Of a stretch of 64,000 bases of DNA, positions 1 to 10,500 are shown in pieces. Positions within the stretch are counted from its first letter, which is position 1; every line of letters starts with the position of its first letter. Origin of the DNA: Malaya genurostris (Eukaryota; Arthropoda; Insecta; Diptera; Culicidae); the NCBI RefSeq assembly GCF_030247185.1, contig NC_080571.1, positions 346,549,879 to 346,613,878 of the forward strand, given 5' to 3'. The position numbers and the translations under genes are program-made. The notes under the pieces were generated by a model. That model was not told the origin of the DNA and did not search any database. It saw nothing but the letters and a program-made list of their open reading frames with translations.

Positions 1-540
1 AAGAAAATTTTACTACAAGACTGTTTGGCTTCGAAAACAAAGCAAATTCTGAGAAAAAATGTAACTGATTTTGTATCTGTATGTTATATATGTTTCAGAA
101 AAAAGCGATCAAACGTTTGAAAAAGAAATTCAAAGATACTGAAAAGATTTACTACTTCTACTATTTACTTGGAGCTCCAAATCAAATAAAAGTTCTCAAA
201 ATTTTTCTTAGTCCCAGAAAGTCGATATTTAAAAATAAAATGTTTTTTCGTGATAGCACTAAATCTCGACGTTTCATGCCATTACTGCTTCGCTTCCAGA
301 ATTGTAACGGTGCCCCTATACTAGAGTACTATTTATTGGAGATAAACATATTCTACTCCACAAATAACGCTGTACAAATAAAAGTAAACAGGTCGACTAG
401 ATCGAAAATTTTCGGTGTGTGTTTCTGATTTCAACCAGCTTAGATTCGTTTAAAAGCTACTATTGTATTATAAATCAATTTCAAAGATCAAATGGCTGTG
501 ATTTCTGATTCCGAAGATATAATGGTATAAGTGACGTAAC
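1..540. other. Intergenic, no gene recognised
   Basis: AT-rich. The 115-codon open frame at 81-428 has no domain, no compositional bias towards coding, and looks like chance. Around 475-525 there is a match to a stretch near 3050-3100 (both read like caaagat.aaatggctg, then a gattccgag-like segment), so a shared dispersed repeat runs through the end of this stretch. Confidence 0.5.
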
Positions 541-949
541 CGACTAACCGCACATTTTTCATCGGCTGAATTGAAGATCAATTCCAACATGCAGGTTTTG
601 AATTATCATCCCGAAATCTGGAAATGAATTTTGAAACTAAGTTTAGGAAGTAAATTCTGAAAGTGCAATAAATTATGGTTCAGAAGTCGGTTCTAAAAAA
701 GTTCAGATTTGAAATTTTGTTCCGCAATCCAGATCTAGAATTCATGTCTTCAATATTGTTCCAGAATTATACAGTTGAATTACTGAATCAGCGTTCTGGA
801 TCCAAATTCCGAGCTTAGTTCAGTTTTAAAATCTAGTCAAGGAAGACATTCCAGAAGTCATGTTTCAGATTCTAGAATCCGGATTCAATTCTAGAGTCTT
901 AGTTTGATCTGTTGAACCTGTATCATGAAACTAAGTTCTAAGCCTTAAA
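540..949. repeat. Degenerate low-complexity repeat rich in TTCAGAATC/CAGATTC motifs (left part)
   Basis: The stretch is made of diverged copies of words such as TCCAGAAT, CAGATTCTAGAATC and TTGAAAT with no fixed period. The same texture resumes at about 2471-2560, on the far side of the TTAA-flanked element at 950-2470. This suggests one older repeat split by that insertion. Confidence 0.45.
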
Positions 950-2470
950 TTAAGGTGAAATGTAGCGTCATAAAATGCGCGCAAAATTTTATCCGCTTCA
1001 GTTGAACGAACCGTCGCACAAAGCATACCAAGGAAAACGGACACATAGAAACAAGAACTTTTTTCAATGATTGAGCGCAGTGGGCTTACCTCTTGTTATA
1101 TTGGCTTGTAAAAAAGACTGGACGTAATGAATAATAAGAAGCCAGTTGTCAGGTCTTGTCTTAGGTTTCTGCTACTGCGAGTTTGTGCAACCGGTATGAT
1201 GAAATATTCACATACACAGCCGAAGAAATTTCAAACCAGGCCAAAGTGGTCGACTCATGTGTGTGCAATAATAAGTTCACTACATTTTCTCGGAGATCAC
1301 TAGCTGGGGTTTTGAAAACTTAGATTGAAATGAACAAAATTTATAGTACCATAAACTACCATTAACTTTGTTTCAGAAGCGACTTTCGGAATTATAGCAT
1401 GATGAGTCTAGAAATGTCTATTTCAAATGTCCTCTGGCCTCCGGTGCCAGAAATCATCAATAGTTTAATCATTTCTTAGATTACATTATTGGAATACATT
1501 CCAATTATAACTAATAGTTCATCTTACCATGCAGTTAAAATTATTTAGTGAATATTTTCTCAAGCACATATTTGGGGCACGAAATTAAATATAAAGTTAT
1601 TACGTAGCTCATTATTATTCAATCGATTTTGAAAGCAAAATCAAGCGTTGATTCATTGTATTCATAATATTTGAAAAACCAATGAATTCCAATAAGTTTT
1701 CCATGCTGACTGGCTCGAAGCTGACCCTCAATGTTTATCACTTTGTATATCAGGTTAATGAACGATAATACTTGGCTTGTATTCATTTCATTCAGTAGCT
1801 TGTCAAGGATAAAAATTGCTACAATCTAAAAATAATACCTGTTATACGATATTACACAGCCAAGCTTTATTGCTTCAGCAACATCAATGCATTGAACTCA
1901 ACAGAATTGGACATTATTAGCATTATAAATTACAGTTACTTAGAAAATAAACAATTTCTTACAATACCCATTTTATTGTATTCAACTCGTTTTTATTTCA
2001 ACACAAAACCCAATGCTGCATAAATTCGCGTCATTATTTGATATGTAATTTTTGCTCACGATATAATGCCACTGAACCCACCGTGCATTTCTCACACCAC
2101 CTCAATACGAAACAGCAGCGCGCAGGCAATAAAAAAATGCGGAAAAGTTTGTGTAAACTTTTTCAAATTTCGGTTATTTTAGCTAAAATTTTATAGTTTT
2201 GATTTGCATTTTCAGATTCTTTGTGAAATTCTGCTACAAACACTACTTTTCAGGTCTAGAACCATCTCCGTGGAACGGAACAGTAACCGTTTATACATTT
2301 CAAAAACCAATTACGGCTCGGCAAAGCAAAATTTCAAAATTCTAAGAACACTTAGTTGTGATAAATTTGATTTCGAAAACTTAAGTGTTTTTGGTTTTTC
2401 GAAAATCGGTCTAGTTTTTGAATAATTGATCAAAAACGCGATTTTCGCATTCCGCTACATTTCACCTTAA
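950..2470. mobile_element. TTAA-flanked non-autonomous DNA element, about 1.5 kb
   Basis: The left end reads TTAAGGTGAAATGTAGCG (950-967) and the right end is its exact reverse complement (CGCTACATTTCACCTTAA, 2453-2470). These give 14-bp terminal inverted repeats inside TTAA on both sides. TTAA duplication is typical of piggyBac-type transposition. No transposase frame is visible; the 73-codon frame at 2204-2425 is unremarkable. The interior at about 1280-1420 carries a stretch related to the modular repeat family seen elsewhere in the window (settttctc-gagat, gattgaaatga). It is probably a MITE-like or deleted piggyBac-group element. Confidence 0.7.
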
Positions 2471-2830
2471 GGTAGAAATTCAGATGGAATATTTCTGATT
2501 TCAGTCCCAAAACTCAGTTTTGAAATTCAGCCCCAGAATCCAATTCAAATAATACGTTACACCACGCAGAAGGTCTGTTATTTTCTGATGCTGGTTGAAG
2601 GCATCTGAGACTGCCTAAAAACTGGCGTCCGAGTGCGAAAAAGCGTGATGAGTTTGCTTCCTTGCTTACAAAAGTTTAATAAAACTGAATTTTTGAGTTA
2701 TTTATGATTATCACACACTGTTGAAAAATGAATCATAAATTGCTGATCATATTTCTGATGGCATGAAGAGAGAATTATGTTGCAGCGTTTAGTGTAACTC
2801 GAGATATTCACGATTAAGTTCTACCCATTC
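2471..2830. other. Right part of the degenerate repeat, then unassigned DNA
   Basis: At 2471-2560 the CAGAATCC-type low-complexity repeat interrupted by the preceding element continues. From 2560 to 2830 I see no gene and no recognisable repeat. Confidence 0.4.
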
Positions 2831-3120
2831 TTCGAATTTTTAAAAGGCGCCTCATAGTAAAGTAAGACGTATGCATGTCAAAAGTTGAAATGCTGGAAAA
2901 ACTGATTTTAGAACGGAGCCTCGAGACTATATACCAATATGTGTCTGTGTGTGCAAACGTTTTTTTTAACGGCGCTATTTTCTCAGAGCTGGTTGAATCG
3001 ATTTTAACAAGCTTATGCTCGTTTGAAAGCTGATGTTGGGCTATTGATCAAGTTCAAAGATAAAATGGCTGTCATTTCAGATTCCGAGGAGAGGTAGACT
3101 CGTTAGACATTAGGTTATTT
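2831..3120 (-). repeat. Short diverged copy of the modular repeat family
   Basis: The segment has the family's terminal features: acggagcctcgagac followed by a TGTGTGTG-like stretch, then ttttctcagagctggttgaatcgatttt. These match the reverse complement of the end of the 50.6-52.0 kb copy and the start of the 4.1-kb copy. Confidence 0.5.
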
Positions 3121-3278
3121 GATCTTATGAATGTTAAAATGAGTCTATTTGAATGGAAAGAGAAAGGCATTATCACACCAATAGATGGAATAAGAAGGTT
3201 TTTTTCTTCAAATATCTAAACAAATTTGTTCGAAATTTATAGATTTTTTTTACATAAAAGTTACACTTGTTGGTGGAC

Positions 3279-3578
3279 AAATATAATTTAACAATCCATC
3301 GGCTCGAAAACATTTAACTTAAACATGTATGGTAACGTTGCTTCAGTATTTCAATAGCATACTATTGAAAAATTGGGTTGTATCGACCTATGTTTTCATG
3401 AACCAATCACAGCAGGCCATAATGATGTCATCCTTTGGAATTCTCTCGCACGACCGACGGTTCCGATCGTTGCTTACACCTTGAAATTCGTTTTAGTAGC
3501 AGTTCTGCTTCGTTTGGCACAGGGAGGTTTTGCGTCATGAATAAAAAACCGCATCGTTCAGCGTAGTATGAAGTTTAG
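3279..3578 (+). repeat. Dispersed repeat R2, copy 1
   Basis: This stretch is the reverse complement, with scattered mismatches, of 48190-48440. Shared blocks include tttaacttaaacatgtatg, TTTCAATAGCATACTATTGAA and the cgcatcgttc-gcgtagtatgaag end. A weaker relative lies at about 55710-55800. No coding capacity is visible and terminal duplications were not found. Confidence 0.6.
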
Positions 3579-3587
3579 CACAAAGAG

Positions 3588-4117
3588 TAGGGTAAAGTGT
3601 TATAATATGCTTCTCTCAAAAGAAAACATTGAGATATTTCTAAATGTACTGCTATATTTTCTTCAAGAATGTAGGTATTTCTTTGCAATACGCCATAACA
3701 TAATTTTCAATGATTCCGGTAGAAGTGACGAGAATTGATTGATAGAAACACATTATCCAAAACGACCACATTCTCAGGTTTTTCGCTCGCCGTAAGCATA
3801 ATGCCCCAGCAACCGTATGATATACCTCACAACAAAAGACATTACGCCCCACAACAATGATTCAACATGCCCCTTGAAACGTCGATATAGAAGACAAACA
3901 GATAAAGTAGATACTCCAACATATTTGATTCGCTCACCGCTACATTTTGTTTTAATATATATAATATTAATATATATATAAATCTTTAAAACAATATTTT
4001 TTTAGCACTGCTAAAAGTTAATAAGTAAGTAGCAACCAAGCATTAGACGTTTTATATGGTAAAAATGTTCGTTAAGTCGAAGACAAAACCTTACATCGAA
4101 AAGCTGCTTAATGATAT
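3588..4117 (+). repeat. Dispersed repeat R1, copy 1
   Basis: It starts with tagggtaaagtgttataata and matches 32961-33405 along most of its length, ending in the shared block acaaaaccttacatcgaaaa. A 66-codon reverse frame inside it (3652-3852) has a degraded counterpart in the other copy, but both are full of frameshifts, so I treat them as non-coding. The stretch 3900-4060 is unmatched, AT-rich filler. Confidence 0.6.
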
Positions 4118-4126
4118 TTTTAGTGT

Positions 4127-5098
4127 TGCCTTTCTCATACAGAAAGGTTATGCAATAACTGTGAAAACTGACTTCAGAACCGAGGCCCGGAGGGCCGAGT
4201 ATCATATACCATTCGACTCAGTTACTCGATTGCGCAAAATGTCTGTATGTGTTTGTATGTATGTATGTAATATTTTTTTTGCACTAACTTTTCTCAGAGA
4301 TGGTTGAACCGATTCTCACAAACTTAGATTGAAATGAAAGGTATAAACGTCTTATACAAAGTTCCTGAATTTCATTTTGATTCGACCTCCGGTTCCGGAA
4401 TTACAGGGTGATTAGTGTAGAAATTACAATTTCTAATTATTTCATCACTTTTCTCAGAGATGGCGTGACCGATTTCACCAAAATTAAGTTCAAATTAAAG
4501 GTCTCATATTCCTTTACAAAACTCCAAAATTTCATCCGGATGCAACTTCTAAACTGACCTCGTGTCTATTCCAATCGTTAGCAATTATCAGTGTACAAAT
4601 AAAATAAACCGATTCTGGCTGTCCTGATTCCCTGTATCCGATTCCAGAAGCATCGAAAATAGTGGTCATACATTCCAAAATTGTTCCCACTCACTGTTCT
4701 CAGAGATGGTTTGACCAATTTTCCCAAATGAATATAGGTTCAAATGAAAGGTCTCGTGGTTTCTATATTGAATTCCTGAATTTCATCCTGATCCGACATC
4801 CGGTTGCGCAATTACGGGGTAAAGATTATTAAAATATTTATACCGTTACTAAAAGCGGTAAGTAAGACACGCAAACTAATTTCTAAGCTTGTCTCGAAAC
4901 TATTCCAATCGATTGTCATTGTCAGTAGACGGCCAAACAAATTGAATTGTCGGCGTTTTTGATTCCCGGTTTTCAATTAACGACCGGATATTGTGACTAT
5001 AGACTCAAAAATGGATCCCAGTCACTTTTCTCGAACCGACTTTGAGTGTACTGGTTTCCGGATTCCGATTTCGGAATCCGCTGCAAGTTTGAAGGTTA
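4127..5098 (-). repeat. Modular repeat family, copy A
   Basis: It begins with TGCCTTTCTCATAC and carries repeated blocks of the form ttctcagagatggttgaccgattt ... gaatttcat-ccgga-ccgac-tccggttccgg at about 4290-4400, 4450-4560 and 4690-4820. Read in reverse it matches copy D at 50.6-52.0 kb. The following mariner begins at its right edge. Confidence 0.65.
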
Positions 5099-5099
5099 T

Positions 5100-6240
5100 A
5101 ACAGTTCGGCTGAAAAGTTCGTATCGTTTAATAGAAACACACATTTTTTTTGCCAAAATTCGTTTTTATTATTCAACATAATTGCCATCAGAGGCGATAC
5201 AGCGATTATAGCGATCTTCCAACTTTTCGATACCATTTTTGTAGTACGATTTGTCCTTTGCCTCAAAATAGGCCTCAGTTTCAGCGATTACCTCTTCATT
5301 GCTTCTAAATTTTTTACCAGCGAGCATTCTCTTGAGGTCTGAGAACAGGAAAAAGTCACTGGGGGTCAAATCTGGTGAATACGGTGGATGAGGGAGCAAT
5401 TCGAAGCCCAATTCGTTCAATTTCAGCATGGTTTTCATCGACTTGTGACACGGTGCATTGTCTTGATGAAACAAAACATTTTTCTTCTTCAAATGAGGCC
5501 GTTTTTTTGAAATTTCGTCCTTCAAACGCTCTAATAACGCTATATAATAGTCACTGTTGATGGTTTTTCCCTTTTCAAGGTAGTCAATGAAAATTATACC
5601 ATGCGAATCCCAAAATACAGACGCCATAACATTACCGGCCGATTGTTGAGTCTTTCCACGCTTTGGGTTCGGTTCATCGCGTGCAGTCCACTCAGCTGAC
5701 TGTCGATTGGACTCCGGAGTGAAGTGATGGAGCCATGTTTCGTCCATTGTTATATATCGACGAAAAAAATCGGTTTTATTTCGATATAACAGCTCCAAAC
5801 ACTGCTCAGAATCATCAACTCGTTGTTGTTTTTGATCGATTGTGAGCTCACGCGGCACCCATTTTGCACAAAGCTTTCTCATATCCAAATATTCGTGAAT
5901 AATATGTCCAACACGTTCCTTTGATATCTTTAGGGTGTCAGCTATCTCGATCAACTTCACTTTACGGTCATTGAAAATCATTTTGTGGATTTTTTTTCAC
6001 GTTTTCATCGGTAACAGCCTCTTTTGGACGTCCACTGCGTTCATCGTCTTCGGTGCTCATATGATCAGTACGAAATTCTGCAAACCACTTACGAATTGTT
6101 GCTTCGCCCGGTGCAGAGTCTGGATAACACTCATCAAGCCATTTTTTGGTATCGGCGGCACTTTTTTTCATCAAAAAGTAGTGTTTCATCAACACACGAA
6201 ATTCCTTTTTACCTTTTTTTATAAATATAAAAAATAGGTA
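5100..6240 (-). mobile_element. Mariner element, mori-type, nearly intact transposase
   Basis: The body holds a DD34D transposase on the reverse strand. The 3' end (left) begins after TATA with acagttcggctgaaaagttc, which looks like a mariner terminus. No inverted partner was found to the right of 6240, so the 5' end of the element is probably lost or strongly diverged. Insertion at the edge of repeat copy A suggests that copy was the target. Confidence 0.75.
5169..6240 (-). pseudogene. Mariner DD34D transposase, one frameshift
   Basis: This encodes a cut-and-paste transposase of the Tc1/mariner superfamily. The N-terminal part (start to about 5985) contains the HTH region and the linker ERSGRP. 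The C-terminal 270 codons (5169-5981) carry the catalytic triad: D80 in TMDETW, D174 in HQDNAPCH and D209 in YSPDLTPSDFF, with 34 residues between the last two. The two parts lie in different frames, joined at a run of eight T at about 5990-5997, so one homopolymer indel breaks the gene. No other stop is seen in the C-terminal part. The usual N-terminal start lies upstream of KEFRVLMKHYFL, and the frame simply runs on into unrelated sequence there. Confidence 0.85.
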
Positions 6241-6309
6241 TAGAATTCGCTCGATGTGGACTACGATGTAGGAGCAAGGCTTTGTGAACACAGTGGTGTC
6301 AAAGCCCAT

Positions 6310-7460
6310 TCATGAGAGCCATCGTGTTGAATGCTGCGCTTCAACGGGGCCCAGGATGTTTGAGTTATTTGTAGTTAATCAATTTAGAATCAATTGTTAT
6401 TATTTGTTAAATTGAATTCACTTAAACAATCACTTCATTTTGTTATATATTATCCTAAATGTTTTTACAATGCCATCGTGCTACTAAACGCACCACATTC
6501 TCAATACTCATGAAGAGTCACCATATGATCGCAGTACCAACCTTTAAAATAAAATAAAAGATCAGTATAGTAAAAGCTGGACAGACGTGTTTGTTCGTCA
6601 CTCGATCCGAACCCCAAACGCAATCGCGTTAGTACTGCTAAGAAAAGATCATTAAATTGTTCGTGATAGCTAAGTCGTACTCGATCGCGCGGCCAGTCCC
6701 AGTATCGACATACGCAACATATATTAAATATCAATTCGCTATTGAAGAATCGAATCGAATCTCCTAAAATATCCCATGTATTTGGCAAATTTTTTGACGA
6801 ATTTACTTGAATTTGAAAGAATGCAGATACCTTACAAATATGATTAACAAAATGATTATTCACGTGTTGTCATCATACGTATTAGCAAATATACTACTTA
6901 TGTCAATTTCGTTTATAATTTATCAATTATTATCTAAATTTAACCCTAAAACTAAGAATTTCTTAGATTTGAAAACCAGCGTCCGGCTTCACGAGTTTAG
7001 TGCATCCACCATCGTCTTTATTTTTGTTTTTATTAAGGGAACCCTTAAATTGTTTATTTTTTAATGTAATTGTGCTCGGTCGGTCCAATCAAACACGCAC
7101 GAAACAATAGAACTGAGCTTTTAGTCATTACTATTTGCAATCTGTCACAATTTTATGTTTTCCTCAGCCGATTGTCAATTATACAATATTCGTATCAATT
7201 TACAAACTTCAGACAAAATCGAGAGGATCAAAATGATCGAAAACAGATGACGGTCACTGATGCACACCGAATTCAGTTGGTCTTCCGTTTCAATATACAG
7301 TTTTGGATTTGATTTTTTTAACTGTTTGTAAATAATGCTGTCTTTCAGAAGATAAATATATAGATTGTTTAACAATCCTCCACACACTTATATACTATTA
7401 AGATACCAAACAAAAAACATCATATTAACCAACTGCACTTATTCTCTTCCCTATCCGCAG
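6310..7460. other. Region upstream of the ankyrin gene, no gene recognised
   Basis: AT-rich DNA with several short open frames (6501-6863, 6807-7064 and 7070-7312) that have no domain or bias. It should contain the promoter and first non-coding exon of the ankyrin gene, but I could not place a transcription start or donor site from sequence alone. Confidence 0.35.
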
Positions 7461-7572
7461 ATCACCCTTTGCATCAACAGAAAATGAGCGCCGTGATCTA
7501 GGGGGGGGGGGGAAGGCTCAGCAGCATCGGCATTGGAAAGAAAAATCCCGCACCTCAGACGCGACCCCCGCG
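7447..7572 (+). promoter_or_regulatory. Putative 3' splice site and 5' UTR of the ankyrin gene, with uORF and G12 tract
   Basis: A pyrimidine-rich run ending in tatccgcag (to 7460) is a good acceptor, so the coding exon probably begins at 7461 and the first exon is upstream. The leader contains a five-codon upstream ORF (ATG at 7484, stop TAG at 7499-7501), followed directly by twelve G (7501-7512). Both could lower or modulate initiation at the main ATG at 7573. The exon boundary is inferred. Confidence 0.45.
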
Positions 7573-10500
7573 ATGGACTTCCTGAAGGCGGTACAAAACG
7601 GCCACTACGAGGCGGTCCGTTCGGCGCTCGGCAAAGTCGACATCGACTATCAGGACGAACGGGTGGCGAACAGTGCGCTGCACGTCGCCGTCACCGCCAA
7701 GCGTAACAAAACGAAACTGATCGAACTGCTGATCACGGCCGGTGCGGATTGTGATCTGAAAAATCGCGACGGTCTGACGGCATCCGAGTTGGCGCTGGAG
7801 TGCGGCTGTCGCACGTTGGCAGAGTTTATGATGCGCAAAGAGTTTGAAGGATGGCCGGATGATCGGGCCGTTTATCGGCTGGTGAGACGTGGTTCGGTGG
7901 AACTTTTACGGATTTATTTGGAAAAGCGAGCGTTCGACATTCACACGAAGATGAAACTGATCAGAAGAGTCGTGGACGAGCTGACCGTGAAGGGCGTTAC
8001 GATAGCGGATCGGATGAAGGTGTTTTTGGAGTTTCAATTGGTGGAATACAGCTACCGGTACGGAATGGTTACCGGTGGTGGTGGTGGCATTGGAACAGGA
8101 ACGGTTGGAGGACCGGGCACTCGAAAGAAAGGAACAGATGGCGGTGGCGATAAAGAGGCTGAAAAGCGCGTGGAGTTGATATTGAGCTATACCAAATACT
8201 TGAAGGAGAACTACGACGGAAACGATTTGAACGATCTCGATGACAGGTTCGTTCTGAGGCTGCGAATGATTTGTGAGTGTTGCTATTTCCTGGAGGACAT
8301 TGAAAGACGCCGGGAGAGGAAACTGTACAAACACGTCCCCTTCACGGAGATTACCTACTTGATCGGAGTATTTTTAGCCATCTTGGAGAAACTGGTCGGA
8401 TTCGAGATCTATAAGCTTATTATTAATAAAAATATGATAATATCGTACTTGGAAGCGGTATGCCGGGAGCTACGGACAGCGACGTTGGGGGAAATGCGAC
8501 GACACGAGAATGGGGTTTCGTTTCAATGGTCGTCGCAGCTGTTGTTGGATCTCACCGCGTGCATCCGCGAGGAGCGCCTACTGCGATACGTTGCTAGGAG
8601 GAAGCGTTTGAATGACGATTTGCAACGGATTGCTGCGATGCGCAACGACAACGGCGATGGGCAATTGGGGCCAGTTGACCAGGAGCTGGTAATGAATGAA
8701 ATCCGACGGAAAGAGTTTCAATCGTTGCAGGAGGGGGTACAACGGGCGGCAGGCGAGCAGGCCAATGGCAAATGGTGCGCGTCGGATTTTGTCAGCCTGT
8801 TGCGGTGCGAACGAAAGACAATCGTAGCGCTTTGGCAGCAGCGGCATCCGAAGCTCCGCCTTTCGAAGCGACAGGTGCAGTTCGTGATGGGCCGAAGAGA
8901 GTTGAACAAAATTAAGCAGAGCGTTGTTCAAGAGTTGAGTAAAAATAAAATGAAACTGGTCGAAAAGGAAGTGAATTCCCGTGAATTCCAAGCCCTGGCG
9001 AGAACCGTTTGCCGACGGAATCGCATCGTTTTTCGGCGGATACGGAAAACGTTTGATCAAATCAAGCAAATGTACACGGTTAAGAAAATTGCTTATTACG
9101 TTGAGAATGCCATTGTCATCGACATGGATGACGTGTCGAACGAGCAGATTTGTATTCTCACCATCAAAAGGGTGCTGCAGCTGATGGACGAATCGATTAA
9201 AAGTTGCGATCAGAATCCGGCATTCGTGAGAACGCTTGAAAATGTGCTCGATCATGTCATGTCGTCGGTGAAGATCACCAATGAAAGCAGTGACATTCGG
9301 GATTTCTACTCGCAAAAGTATTCCCTGGCCAAGTACTTCGCAAACAAATCGCTGGACATAAGCCAGTATAAACTGATGCAGGACAGTTTGCGATCGGTGT
9401 ATCGATTCTTTCTGTACGTGATCAATATTCAGCTGATCGAGGCATACAAAACCTTTCTCGGTACGGCGTACCGTTTGCCAAGCTTGGCACAGATTAAATC
9501 CTACGCAAAGTACATTGGCGATCACAATCTGCACACGCTGAGCCACATCCAGTTCGAGCACGTGTTCTACAATGAAGACGAGACGGCGGGCATCATTCGG
9601 GAGCTGAAAAAGATGTATCTGGGCATGTCGAACGAGCTGAAGCTGCTGTCGTTCATCGAGAAGAACATCCATTTCCGGTTTTACCATATGCAGTACCATC
9701 AGACGCGGCTGCGAGTCACGTTGAGTAACTTTTCCGTGGTTTACCGGGCGTTGCGGGCGAATCCGTGCTACGACAGTATTCGGAAGTTACTGCACTCGTA
9801 TCTGAACCAGAGCTACCAGAAGTACGACATTTCCAAATCGATTTCGATTTCGGACTCGACGCTGGCACTGAAGGAACTGCTTCGGCCGTACAGCAGTGTT
9901 CGGGAAAATGAGGAAACGCTGATGGTGGTGCGACATCTCGAGCAGTTGCAGGAGTTGATGGATCCGGATCGATTGTTTGGCATTAATCCGGTTCGGTGTC
10001 GGAAGCGATCGGGCGAAGTTGGAAAGTATCATCAGTTTACCAGGAAGATTCTGAAGGAGATGGGACTGCAGTTGAATGACGACGAGTTCCGACAGTTGCA
10101 CGAGAAACTGCGACGGACGTATTATGAGAATATATTTTTGCTGCAGAATCGATACCGGATAATGGGAGAATTTTTCAAGCAACGAGCGATCGCCGTGGAT
10201 GGGAAGGTGTTGGCCGGATACAAGGAGCGGGACGAGGAGTTGCTGCAGGAACTGTTTGACTCGAAGGTCAACGACGTGATACAGATTCTGGAGAAGTTTG
10301 AATGTGGTGCGGTTGATGGGGTGATGGAATCGCTTGGGGAAATACCACCGTTCGTGCATATTGCGCTGGAGTTTGCTCTGCTGGAACTGTTGGATATTCT
10401 CGGTTCGGTCAATGGACTGGGAACGCACGTTGGTGGAATGCTCCGGAGCAGCAGTACACCGGTTTTGAGTGGAAGGGCACTGAAGAGCTATTTGGAGCAG

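Noticed and set aside
81..428. 115-codon open frame, basic
   Set aside because: AT-driven composition, no homology I know, no neighbouring exon evidence.
8578..9699. 373-codon reverse-strand open frame inside the ankyrin gene
   Set aside because: It is the shadow of the GC3-rich coding frame; several other antisense frames in the same gene have the same cause. No domain.
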